Shown in pieces: positions 1 through 8,100 of a stretch of 48,312 nucleotides of DNA. The DNA lies in assembly GCA_003667245.1 (NCBI GenBank), contig RCNN01000594.1, positions 1 through 48,312 on the forward strand, given 5' to 3'. The translations under genes were made by a program, and so were the position numbers. This stretch comes from Heterostelium multicystogenum (taxonomy: Eukaryota; Evosea; Eumycetozoa; Acytosteliales; Acytosteliaceae). Each line of letters starts with the position of its first letter. Position 1 is the first letter of the stretch. The notes beneath the pieces are model-generated. The model did not search any database and was not told the origin of the DNA. It saw nothing but the letters and a program-made list of their open reading frames with translations.

Positions 1-1275
1 TTCTGCAGAGTCTTTGTAACGAGTATACCTAAAGCTTTGAGCGGCATTGGATGGGACATGAAGAACACTGCTATTCTGGCTATGAAAAACAGAACCAACT
101 TCTGCAAGTGAACCACGAGTACCAGCGAATCCATTAACTTCAGTTTGCGAGAGATGATGTAACTCAACTGATTTCCCATCATACCCAATTGGTGCTCGAC
201 CCGAGGCCATCCTCTCAAGGTTTGAGCCTTCAACAGTTTACCTCGTACTCTCCAGGTCGATAGGGCCTCTGGGTCAAAGAGGGCGTTACGTTGATAAACA
301 GTCCTATCTAGAACTGTTGTTTTATTCCAAAAAACATTAACTTTAGGCGTTGTACTTGCAACATTACTACCCGCCGTCGTGCCCGTACCAGCAGAACCTA
401 GCCCTTTTGCACCAACACCTTCCGCCCCCGCCGTGTAGCCCAACGCCCCGCAAACCACTCAATCGCCTTCCCACCAACCAGTCCGCCGGCAGCACCTGCC
501 GCAGTGCCCAATGTCATATCGAACAATCTGTCGCCCAATTGCTCGGGTGTGGAGAAAACCAGTTTGTCCTCAGCCCGGGCGATGGCTTGTGCTGGAATCG
601 GGCCCGTCCACCAATCGACGCCATCCCTGGCCGACTGTGCGATGCCTGCGGGAATTTGGTCGTAATTGTTTATAAGACCTTCAAGCCCCGCCTTGAACCG
701 CCCAGGAAATTCGGCGGCAAGGTCCACAACGTGACTGCCTAAAGCCTCAGCTCGGTAACCCAGTTCATTGGCAGGCGCGTAGCCCGTGAAGACCAGGTCT
801 TTCGGATTCAAGGCCATTGAAGCCGTCGAGCAGTGCTTCACGGTACTCACCTTGCGTCATTCCATCTCGCAAAACTGATAGCTGCAATGAGCGCTCAAGA
901 TCAAACATTCCAAGGTTTCTGGACTTATCGAGCTCGTCCATATCCCTGATGATTTTCTTCTCGCACGCACCCGCTCCCGCTCCGAGCGCACTACACCCAG
1001 CTCTCGCCTTGTCCGCATCCTCAACTTCACGGTGAGTCAGCCAGTTGTACGTCGAGGCTTTTTGGGCGATCTCCGAGCCCTTTTCAAGATCACCATCAAC
1101 GGCTGCAGCTGCTAACAAGCCCGTCAGCTGCGACAGCATCAACGTGATGTCGTCATTACCGCGTGCTGCCCAAGCCAGCTGGTTGATCAGTGCCTCATTC
1201 AGTCCGGCAGCCGCAGCACCGGTTTTGAAGTCGCTGCCAGTCGCTTCGCCAGCAGGCCGACCATTAACGCGAGGA
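1..1275 (-). CDS. Orphan CdiA C-terminal module: pretoxin domain + LHH (HNH-like) nuclease toxin, frameshifted and cut by the window edge
   Basis: Displaced C-terminal end of a CdiA-type effector. The minus strand first shows a stretch homologous to the pretoxin part of the main cdiA in this window (GLLA / ATGSDFKTGA core near 1220-1260, then LLAAAAVDGDLEKGS and a STYNWLTHRE motif near 1040-1110, the local equivalent of the VENN-type boundary). Near 160-300 come TVLDRTVYQRN and, near 155, an LHH motif followed by SLAEVGSVFHSQNSSVLHV, typical of the LHH family of HNH-superfamily nucleases found in polymorphic toxins. There is no secretion domain, so it can only act after recombining onto a full-length cdiA. 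The frame is broken at about 1237, 815, 425 and 220, and the 3' end and any immunity gene lie outside the window. Fold assignment is from motifs; the DNase role is known for the family and not tested here. Confidence 0.75.
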
Positions 1276-1355
1276 AATAGGCGTCAGACCACTATTCTTC
1301 TATGTTTTTAAAGAGCAACTCTGCCAGCCTTAAAACGTGGTCTGCCCCCTATTTT
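1273..1355. repeat. Palindromic element, type II (GTGGTCTG arms)
   Basis: Two inverted arms of about 19 bases: GAAATAGGCGTCAGACCAC at 1273-1291 and the near-complement at 1337-1355 (core GTGGTCTGCCCCCTATTTTC). The spacer is about 45 bases. The element separates the orphan pretoxin module from the type I repeat that follows. It resembles small non-coding elements moved by REP-associated transposases, but no transposase gene is present in the window. Confidence 0.55.
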
Positions 1356-1445
1356 CTTTAATCGACTCATCTGGAACTTTTTGAATTTAATACTTAAATA
1401 AATCCGCCCCCTTTACGATATTTAAATAAATCCGCCCCCTTTACG
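1356..1445. repeat. AT-rich palindromic element, type I, copy 1
   Basis: Shares the core ATCGACTCATCTGG with two other copies (2956-3059, 3626-3705). The right arm TTAAATAAATCCGCCCCC is present twice in tandem (1394-1417 and 1422-1445). The left arm is missing and its place is taken by the type II element. It lies upstream (minus-strand sense) of the orphan LHH module and downstream of the SUKH immunity gene. Confidence 0.7.
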
Positions 1446-1527
1446 CTTGTTGTTAATAGGGGACCACCAATACCCGCATTCGCAATAACGGTGGCGTGCA
1501 CCGACTTCTTCATATAACTCTAAACAC

Positions 1528-2163
1528 TTAACTATCAGTTTTTAGTTTAATCTCAGCTCCGTCTGGTAGGTCTTTAATTTGGCAGGCAATATCAGCCCTA
1601 AACCTCATCCCCTCCACAGCATCTGCCAAATACATATTATCCAGCACAAACTCTCCTCCCAGCACGAATGGCACCTTCGGCAACAAACGTTTTCCTGTGG
1701 GAAGCTGACCATTCTTCTTTTGCCATTGATGCGCTAACGGGTAGCCCGTGAGCGCCTCATAATCACTAAGTATTATTTTTGCCCAGCTTTCAATATCGTC
1801 AGCCAAATACTCTAGTGCCCCGGTTTCCGGGTCAAAAATATAAATCTTGTTATCTTTAATACAGAACTGCCCACCGAAAATGTCTTCAGCAAAAAATAAG
1901 CAACCATCGGCAATACCCTTATAAGCAGCGCGCCAAAGAGTATCTTCATTCCAATCACGAAGACCAATTTCGTCCTGACTAGAATGTGTGGGAAACACAT
2001 GTAAAGCGCTTTCTAGGGCGTAGAAACCATTGCGTTGAACCAGCATCCTTAAAAGTTGATCAGCTAAAGCACCGGCCAATCTATGTGACGCCCCTGAAAT
2101 TTCCGGCGCATGATCACTCAAAGATAAGCTTGCATTCGATAACAATTTTTCCAAGCTGGACAT
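1528..2163 (-). CDS. SUKH (SMI1/KNR4) family immunity protein
   Basis: 211 aa, intact. The central stretch FAEDIFGGQFCIKDNKIYIF followed by DPETGALEYLADDIESW is the hallmark of SMI1/KNR4 (SUKH superfamily) proteins, which act in the cytoplasm as immunity partners of polymorphic nuclease toxins. The ATG starts three bases after the stop of the NucA/NucB-type toxin tail (2167-2532), so toxin and immunity form a cassette, as expected for CdiA-CT/CdiI pairs. Base composition is visibly more AT-rich than pga or cdiB, as is usual for horizontally moving immunity genes. Which toxin it neutralises is inferred from adjacency only. Confidence 0.82.
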   Translation of the reverse strand: MSSLEKLLSNASLSLSDHAPEISGASHRLAGALADQLLRMLVQRNGFYALESALHVFPTHSSQDEIGLRDWNEDTLWRAAYKGIADGCLFFAEDIFGGQFCIKDNKIYIFDPETGALEYLADDIESWAKIILSDYEALTGYPLAHQWQKKNGQLPTGKRLLPKVPFVLGGEFVLDNMYLADAVEGMRFRADIACQIKDLPDGAEIKLKTDS

Positions 2164-2166
2164 ATT

Positions 2167-2532
2167 CTAATCCACCACATCTATTCGAATCTTCGTTCCG
2201 TTTGGTAACTCTCTACATTGAGCACCAACACAGGCACCAGCCCCGCGATTGTCGCTAGAGTTGATATGTCTTACGGAGGAACCTTGACCACCCTCTTGAA
2301 ACATTGCAGGTGGATATTCATCACGATCAAGGCCTGGCTTGGTTTCAGTACCGCGCAAAGAGTCACGCCTGCGTGATGCTGCATTCGCGCGATCTATGGT
2401 CAGAGTACCAGGCTTACCCGCGTCAATAGCATCTTCGATGTGTTGCGCTGATTCAGGAAAGCGGCTTTTGCTGACTGTGACAATCTTTTCAGCGTCACCG
2501 CCAGCGGCCCCAGTTGCTTTTGCACCAGCGGC
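2167..2532 (-). pseudogene. Orphan CdiA-CT tail: NucA/NucB-type nuclease toxin fragment (no start)
   Basis: Open frame of 121 codons that begins directly after a TAA and has no plausible start near its beginning; the first ATG/GTG-type starts are internal. Motifs RFPESAQHIEDAIDAGKP, then DRDEYPPAMFQEGG and NRGAGACVGAQCRELPNG match the sporulation-nuclease (NucA/NucB) domain used as a toxin in many contact-dependent and Rhs systems. It looks like the C-terminal end of a former cdiA, left behind when another toxin was placed on the main gene, and could still serve as donor DNA for toxin switching. It starts only five bases after the barstar-like gene. Function as a nuclease is family knowledge. 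Confidence 0.75.
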
Positions 2533-2537
2533 TTAAG

Positions 2538-2897
2538 CTATTTGTCTAGCAGATCCTCGACCGTAAGCCTATCAATTTCTCTGAAGACTACTTCTATCTC
2601 GTGCCCTTCGTCACCAATCCAATCAAAGACCGCATCACGTAGAATCTCAAGGTATACCTGTAGATCCTCTCTTGGCAATTCTGGAAGAGTCACATGTACA
2701 AGGACGATTTTGTGGCATGGAATCCAGCTAAGATCTCTTAAGCAATCATATAAGGCATCCCAGTTAAATCCAAAATACCCCGGCAACCAAAGCAGGTAAT
2801 ACAGCGATCTTATCAATTCCTCTGCAATCCCAATGGACGGGTCAATCCGCACATAAAAAAACCTCGGCCGCGTCATATGAAGGCGGGATGTCCACAA
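2538..2897 (-). CDS. Barstar-like orphan immunity protein
   Basis: About 112-119 aa. The motif GYFGFNWDALYDCLRDLSWI is the barstar signature (G-x-N-W-D-A-L-x-D-C-L), and the C-terminal half (FDWIGDEGHEIEVVFREID) also fits. Barstar proteins bind and block barnase-type ribonucleases. The best start is either the TTG at 2897 or the ATG at 2876; neither has a clear ribosome binding site. No barnase-like toxin precedes it: the upstream sequence is a type I repeat followed by a short open tail ending in a TGA near 2925, possibly the last residues of a lost toxin. It is thus an immunity gene that has outlived its toxin. Confidence 0.8.
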   Translation of the reverse strand: MWTSRLHMTRPRFFYVRIDPSIGIAEELIRSLYYLLWLPGYFGFNWDALYDCLRDLSWIPCHKIVLVHVTLPELPREDLQVYLEILRDAVFDWIGDEGHEIEVVFREIDRLTVEDLLDK

Positions 2898-2955
2898 ACT
2901 TGAATGGCAACATTTTCGACAGGCCTCAATTTTTTATCGGGATGAAGGTTTTGGG

Positions 2956-3059
2956 GTCAAAGGGGACGAATTTATTTAATCAACTCATCTGGATTTTTAA
3001 ATATTTAAATAAATCCGTCCCCTTTACGCAAATATTTAAATAAATCCGTCCCCTTTACG
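2956..3059. repeat. AT-rich palindromic element, type I, copy 2
   Basis: Left arm GTCAAAGGGGACGAATTTAT at 2956-2975 (continuing to 2980), core ATCAACTCATCTGGA, right arm TTAAATAAATCCGTCCCC twice in tandem (3005-3028 and 3036-3059). It lies between the terminator of the small immunity gene (3174-3404) and the barstar-like gene. Confidence 0.8.
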
Positions 3060-3118
3060 CATTACGCTCACAGGATGAGTGCAGGAAGGCGGCAAAAAGG
3101 GTGCAAATAGAGTGCAAA

Positions 3119-3139
3119 ACACCGGCGCAAGGCCGGTGT
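3119..3139 (-). terminator. Rho-independent terminator after the small immunity gene
   Basis: Eight-base-pair perfect stem ACACCGGC / GCCGGTGT with a five-base loop. Read on the minus strand it is followed by TTTT. It lies 35 bases past the stop of the 3174-3404 gene. Confidence 0.7.
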
Positions 3140-3173
3140 CGATAGTGCCTGATCAAGTTGGGTATATTGAAAA

Positions 3174-3404
3174 CTACATTTGTCGAATATCAGATAAAAA
3201 ATCATAAAATTCTTTTTCTGTCATCTCAAACTCTGGCCCTTCGACCATTGCCATTAGTGACAACAACGCAATGTCTAAATCTTTTGTGAGAGAAAGGTTT
3301 GGATCTTGGTAAATATCAAGTGCCTCTTTTGATATTTTAAAAATATCAAATCCATCAGCAACTGCTCTTCCAAGTCTGTCAGCCACTATGTCTTCCATGC
3401 TCAT
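3174..3404 (-). CDS. Small putative CdiI immunity protein
   Basis: 76 aa from ATG 3404 (MSMEDIVADRLGRA...), whose start overlaps the stop of the preceding toxin tail (ATGA), preceded by GGGGGCAGCA. An in-frame ATG at 3416 is also possible (80 aa). Acidic, no signal peptide, no family recognised with confidence. It is called immunity from the position alone: directly behind a CdiA-CT-like tail, overlapping it, and ended by a terminator. Confidence 0.6.
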   Translation of the reverse strand: MSMEDIVADRLGRAVADGFDIFKISKEALDIYQDPNLSLTKDLDIALLSLMAMVEGPEFEMTEKEFYDFLSDIRQM

Positions 3405-3658
3405 TGCTGCCCCCAACTCTTTAGCTCTGCTGCGGTCGGAGGGTAGTGCTGAGCATCAACCGGCTGCCCATTAATACTTTTCGGGTGGACACGGATTACT
3501 TCTCCTGCATGGTCATAGCTTTCCATCCATTGCCTCGTACTGCCCGTTTTAGGATCAAACTCCGTGGCGAAAGAAGCACCCCGAGTAGGTCCTTCTGTCC
3601 TTGCAGGAACCTCTTGGGTTAATGGGTCAAAGGGGACGGATTTATTTAATCGACCCAT
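3401..3658 (-). pseudogene. Orphan CdiA-CT tail, unassigned toxin class
   Basis: 85 codons. The N-terminal dozen residues (MGRLNKSVPFDP) are encoded by the type I palindromic element itself; the rest (ASFATEFDPKTGSTRQW, YDHAGEVIRVHPKSINGQ, VDAQHYPPTAAELKSW) resembles C-terminal ends common in Pseudomonas filamentous haemagglutinin-like toxins. There is no secretion or pretoxin part, so it is a remnant or silent donor cassette. It overlaps its probable immunity gene by four bases. I do not recognise the catalytic class. Confidence 0.6.
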
Positions 3659-3705
3659 CTGGAGTTTTTTAAATTTAATATTTAAATAAATCTGCCCCTT
3701 TTACG
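3626..3705. repeat. AT-rich palindromic element, type I, copy 3 (single arms)
   Basis: Eighty-base element: left arm GTCAAAGGGGACGGATTTAT (3626-3645), core ATCGACCCATCTGGA, right arm TTAAATAAATCTGCCCCTTT (from 3682). Its right end is at the base directly after the stop codon of the immunity gene at 3706, and its left arm is read in frame as the start of the orphan toxin tail 3401-3658. Confidence 0.8.
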
Positions 3706-4305
3706 TCAATACATACGAGAGAAATGCTCATCAATAGAACTTCCAGACCAAAAACTCACATCTGAAAATTCCAGACTATCAGAAACAACAACTATCCCCC
3801 TAAGCTCAAAAGGAATATCTTCTATACCAGCCTTAACGCTAGGGATTAAGTAGCGAAAATAGTCCCCCATTTTAGACTCTCCATCATAACCGGAAGGGAA
3901 GTCCTCCCCAGACACACTACCTTCTATAGCATGGTATATATAGACACCTTTAATTGCTGGAAGGTTATATTCTGTCAGCCTGGCTTGGAGTGAAGATCGA
4001 TCCGCTATCCATCGTTCCACTTCAGCCCTAGAGTCTAGGTGACGATATGCACAGGCAGAGTATAAATCAAGAATTGTTTTACCGTTTTTAGCTTTCGGAT
4101 ATTCTTCGTAATCACCAGACTCTTCCCACAAGTACTCACTTAAGCTATCAAGCTTCTGCTCCACAGCTGTAACTTCCAACAAAACCTTTGGTAACGATCC
4201 AAAACAGTTATTCACCATGACGGCAATAGCACCGGCTTTGTCCATCGCAAACCAAGTAACAATTTCTCCAAATCCTGGAACCCATTGTTCATCAATAACC
4301 ATCAT
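3706..4305 (-). CDS. cdiI: Putative CdiI immunity protein for the deaminase toxin
   Basis: 199 aa, intact and AT-rich. Its ATG overlaps the TGA of the cdiA deaminase domain (ATGA), as expected for a translationally coupled CdiA/CdiI pair. No signal peptide or membrane segment, many acidic residues, tryptophan-rich (WVPGFGEIVTWF, YLWEESGDYEEYP). No family recognised. Its role, protecting the producer against the deaminase domain, is inferred from position; the next step downstream is a repeat element and a second module. Confidence 0.75.
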   Translation of the reverse strand: MMVIDEQWVPGFGEIVTWFAMDKAGAIAVMVNNCFGSLPKVLLEVTAVEQKLDSLSEYLWEESGDYEEYPKAKNGKTILDLYSACAYRHLDSRAEVERWIADRSSLQARLTEYNLPAIKGVYIYHAIEGSVSGEDFPSGYDGESKMGDYFRYLIPSVKAGIEDIPFELRGIVVVSDSLEFSDVSFWSGSSIDEHFSRMY

Positions 4306-5135
4306 TTATTCCCCGGCCAAGTCACCTTACAATTCGGGCATGTTTCTATAACTGCTTTAGGGGTGTATCCACCTTCATCCCTGATGGTTTTAGGACGTAA
4401 AGCCTGTGTGAATTTGATATTTTCTGGATTCCCTCCTGACCTGACAAGCTTATCTACTGCTGATACCTCTGCACATGCACCAGCAGAATTCCTGCAAAAA
4501 CTTGTTAATTCACCTATTTTCACACCAAGCTTGCTCTCAACGTAGCTAACTGTGCGAGGATCCAAGCTCTCAGCGGTTACCTTACCGGTGCTGCTACCAA
4601 CAGCAATTTTACCGGTCATAGGGTCATAAGCCCCGATCATCGTGGCGACCTTAGAAGCCTGAGTATTGCTAGGAAATGCAAAGATCGCATCTAAAAGCTC
4701 TTTGCTTGCCTGGTCCGCAAGCTCATCTTTTGCTGGTACACGCAGTATATTTTTATCAAAAACGCTACCGCCCTCCCCGGCTATTTGTAACGTAGGGGGT
4801 GATCGGTCAGCAACGGATGCTTTGCCAATGCCTGAAGCGTTAGTATTCCTTACACCCGGCAAGCCCAAACTCGCCATCCCTGCAACGCCTAAGAGGATGT
4901 TGCCAGCGGCATTCCACGTATCGCCATTAATCGCTTGGTTTGCACCATAACCGGCCTGAAGCACACCGTTCGCCGCAGCAGCAATTCGAATCGATGCCCC
5001 TAACGGCCCTGTAAGGCCATAAATCGCTGGTCCACCGATGTTCGCGAGCCCTTGCTGCTCATTGTTGATTTGCAAATAGCCTTTAGCATCTCGGTATGTC
5101 AGCTCGTTCGAGCTTTTGTCTCTGCTCCACATCAA
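4302..5135 (-). other. YwqJ-type deaminase toxin domain at the CdiA C-terminus
   Basis: The active C-terminal end of cdiA. After the boundary motif [11 protein letters not shown] (near 5510) follow a translocation-type segment ([37 protein letters not shown]) and then a zinc deaminase core: a CAE triad near 4470 ([20 protein letters not shown]) and a CPNC pair eight residues before the stop. C-x-E plus C-x-x-C is the metal site of the cytidine-deaminase-like fold, and the arrangement fits the YwqJ group of toxin deaminases, which act on nucleic acid bases in the target cell. The link to the upstream pretoxin is interrupted by frameshifts, one at an A6/T6 run (5183-5188). Substrate is unknown. 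Confidence 0.75.
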
Positions 5136-8100
5136 ACTGGTCTAAAGGACCAAGCCCAGCTCGGACTGAGTCCGCGTAGGCATTTTTTCGCGTCGGTGGT
5201 ACCCGCGTAGGAATACTCATAGTTCGGCGTAGGCCCATTTTTCATCAGATTTGCCACGTCTGACTTTGCCTGCTGTTCGCCATGCAGAGTCAGTTGTTCA
5301 TAGGTGTAGACCTGCAGGTAAGCGTTTAGCTCTGTTACGTCAGCCGCAGAGAGCGAGTAGGGGTCTTTTCTGTAAGCCGCCAGCAGGTTATCGCTACGCT
5401 GATCGGCCCCTTCCAGGCTTACCAGTTTTTGAGCAGCACTAATTCCTCGATCTTTCTCAAATGCCTCCCGAGCCCTATCCCGCTCAGGACCGGAATGATC
5501 GCCAAGAAAGTTGTACTGGGTAGCATTCTTGGCAATCCAACTGCCTTTTTCCAACTGACTGGCATCAACATCACCTTGTGCCGCCGCAGCTAAAACACCA
5601 ACAATTTGCGAGCTCATGGTCAACAGGCCTTCATTGCCCTTGACCAAGTTATTCAGATCAACGACCAGCGCCTCAGAGGCACCTGCCGCTAGCGCACCCG
5701 TCTTGAAATCGCCGCCGGTTGCTTCGGCTAGCAGTCCTCCGACCATGGCGTGGATCGCGATTTTTTGTACAGAGCCATCGGCATATACACCCTTGGTGTA
5801 ATCGCCCACTGCATTGAAGCTGGCAGCAGCCAACGTATTGAACAGCGCCCCTTTCAAGGCTTCGCTTGCACTTCCCCCTTGCCCCAATGCTTTGCTAAGA
5901 AGTGTGGATGTTCCTGCCTGTAAGGTTTGGTTAGCCGCAAACTGGCCTACTCCTGTCCATGTATTCAGCGGAGGGCCGACGACTTTGCCACCCGCCGAAG
6001 TCCATTCCGTATGAGTTCCTGTCCAGCCATCAAAAATAGGCGGTAGTCAAGCCAGCGGTGGCACCCGCGATTGCATAGCCTTTGATGGCACTCGAGGAAG
6101 TCACATCCTTGAGCACAGCACCAAGGTTGCCTCGATTGTTAACCACACTGACCGTTGCATTCGTTGAAGCACCCGTCGCAACAGCGCCTGCGACGGCGCC
6201 GACAGTGCCGCCGCCTGCAGCGGCCGCTGCCATAGGCCCAACCACTGCTGCCATCACAATCGCAATAATGATCTGCGAAGCCGGCCCCAACCCCGAGTTG
6301 CTGTACTTGAAGCTGTCGTGGATTTCCTTGACCTGACGCCAGTCGACATCACCGCGCTTTTCCGCTTCCTTGATCCACGCCAACTGCGGGTCGGCCTTGA
6401 CCATCGCATCAATGGACTGGCTAACGGTTTGCTGGTTAACCTGGTTGATGTCGATTTTCAAACCATCGACGGCTTTGATTGCCACGTTGCCTTCGGCAAT
6501 CAACTGGCTCTGACGCAGGGTTTCATCTGTATTGCCCTTGCCTTTGGAAGACACCCAAAACGCATTGTTATTGGTCTTCTCGTGGCTTTCCTGATGCAGG
6601 TCCTTTACCGCCTCAAAGGTGATGGCACCACCACTGTCCAGGGTGATGTCTTTCCCACTCTGAAGCTTGGCGAGTTGGTAAGTCTGATCACCACCACTCT
6701 TAAGCACGAGGTCACCACCGGTCTTGATTTTCAGTACCGACGTTGGTCACGCGAGTCACTTCGTCACGCTGGGTCTTTTTGTTGCCCCAACCGCTGACCT
6801 TTTTCATGTCATACAAACGTATGCGTACTGTTCTGCGCCGCCAGCAAATTCAACTTATCCCCGCTATACAGATAAGCCTCATTCCCCGCACTGATCTTGC
6901 TCGCCACCAGCGTGGTGTCGCGCCCGGCCTGGCTCGTAAAGTCCCTGCCCGCCGTCAGCACACTGGCTAACTGCGTGGTCTGCTCATCCGCGGTCTTAAT
7001 GCGTTTCTTGCCGTCTTTTTCCTTGCCTTCGACGTTGTGCACATCGCTGACAGACGCCACGTTGAAATCGCGCCCGGCCTGAATGTTCAGGTCCTTACCC
7101 GCGGTGGCGTTGCTGCCGATGATGTTGACGTCTTGCCCCGCCACCATGCTCAGGTTTGCCGCCGGCCGTGACCGTGGCCGCTTGGTTTTTCACGTCGGTG
7201 GTGATGGTGGATTTGTGCCCGCCGTCGCTGAAGGCGTGGATCTCGCTGGTGTCGCTGACGGCGATCAGGTTGAGGTCGCGCCCGGCTTTCAGGTCGGCAT
7301 CGCCGCCGGCGGTGAGTGCGCCGTGGTTGGTGAGGTCGCGGCCAGCGTCGATGGCCAGGTTTTCGCGGGCGGTGATGGTGCCGGCGCTGCTGTCGGTTAG
7401 GGTGCGCATGCCGGCGCCCTGGCGCACCTGGATGGCGGTGTGTTGTCGTTGGTAATGTCGCCCTTTCAGGGTGGTGAGGCTGACCTGGGTGCCGCGTATC
7501 TCGCCAGCCATGGAATTGCGGATGCTGTCCTGGGCCAGCAGGCTGAGGTTGTTGCCGGCCTCGATCAGGCCGCCGGTGTAGAGGCTGCCGCTGCTGGCCA
7601 CCGAGAGGTTGTTGCTGGCGCGCAGGGTGCCGACGTTGATCAGGTCGCCGCCGCGTCATCAGGTTGAGGTCACGGCCCTGGATCAGGCTGTTGCCGCGCA
7701 CGTTGCGGGAGTCGGCCTGGGCCAGGATAGAGCACCGGCACGAGCACGGTCTGGCCGTCGACCACGCGGTTTTCCATCCACACGATGTCGTGGGTCAGGG
7801 CGCCGACTTGCTGGTCAGTGAGGGACACGCCGACGCTCAGGCGCAAGGCGTCCTTGCTGGCCAGGGCGTTGTCCATCAGGTAGCGGAACTGGTCGTAGTC
7901 GCTGGTCAGGCCACCGGCGAGGAAGCGTTGCCCGGTTTGCGCCAGCACGGCATCGCGGATCAGCCGTGACTCGTATTGCCCGTCACCCAGGCGACGCCAG
8001 GCGTTGTCGGGGCTGTAGCCGAGCTTGCCGAGCATGTAGTCGGAGCTGAAGAAACCCGCCACAGTGGTGAGGTTCGGGTTGGTCTCGATCAGGTAGTGGC

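Noticed and set aside
2956..3705. Type I repeats as a CRISPR or integron attC array
   Set aside because: Only three units with unequal spacing and whole genes between them; no integrase gene and no attC R/L box pattern recognised.
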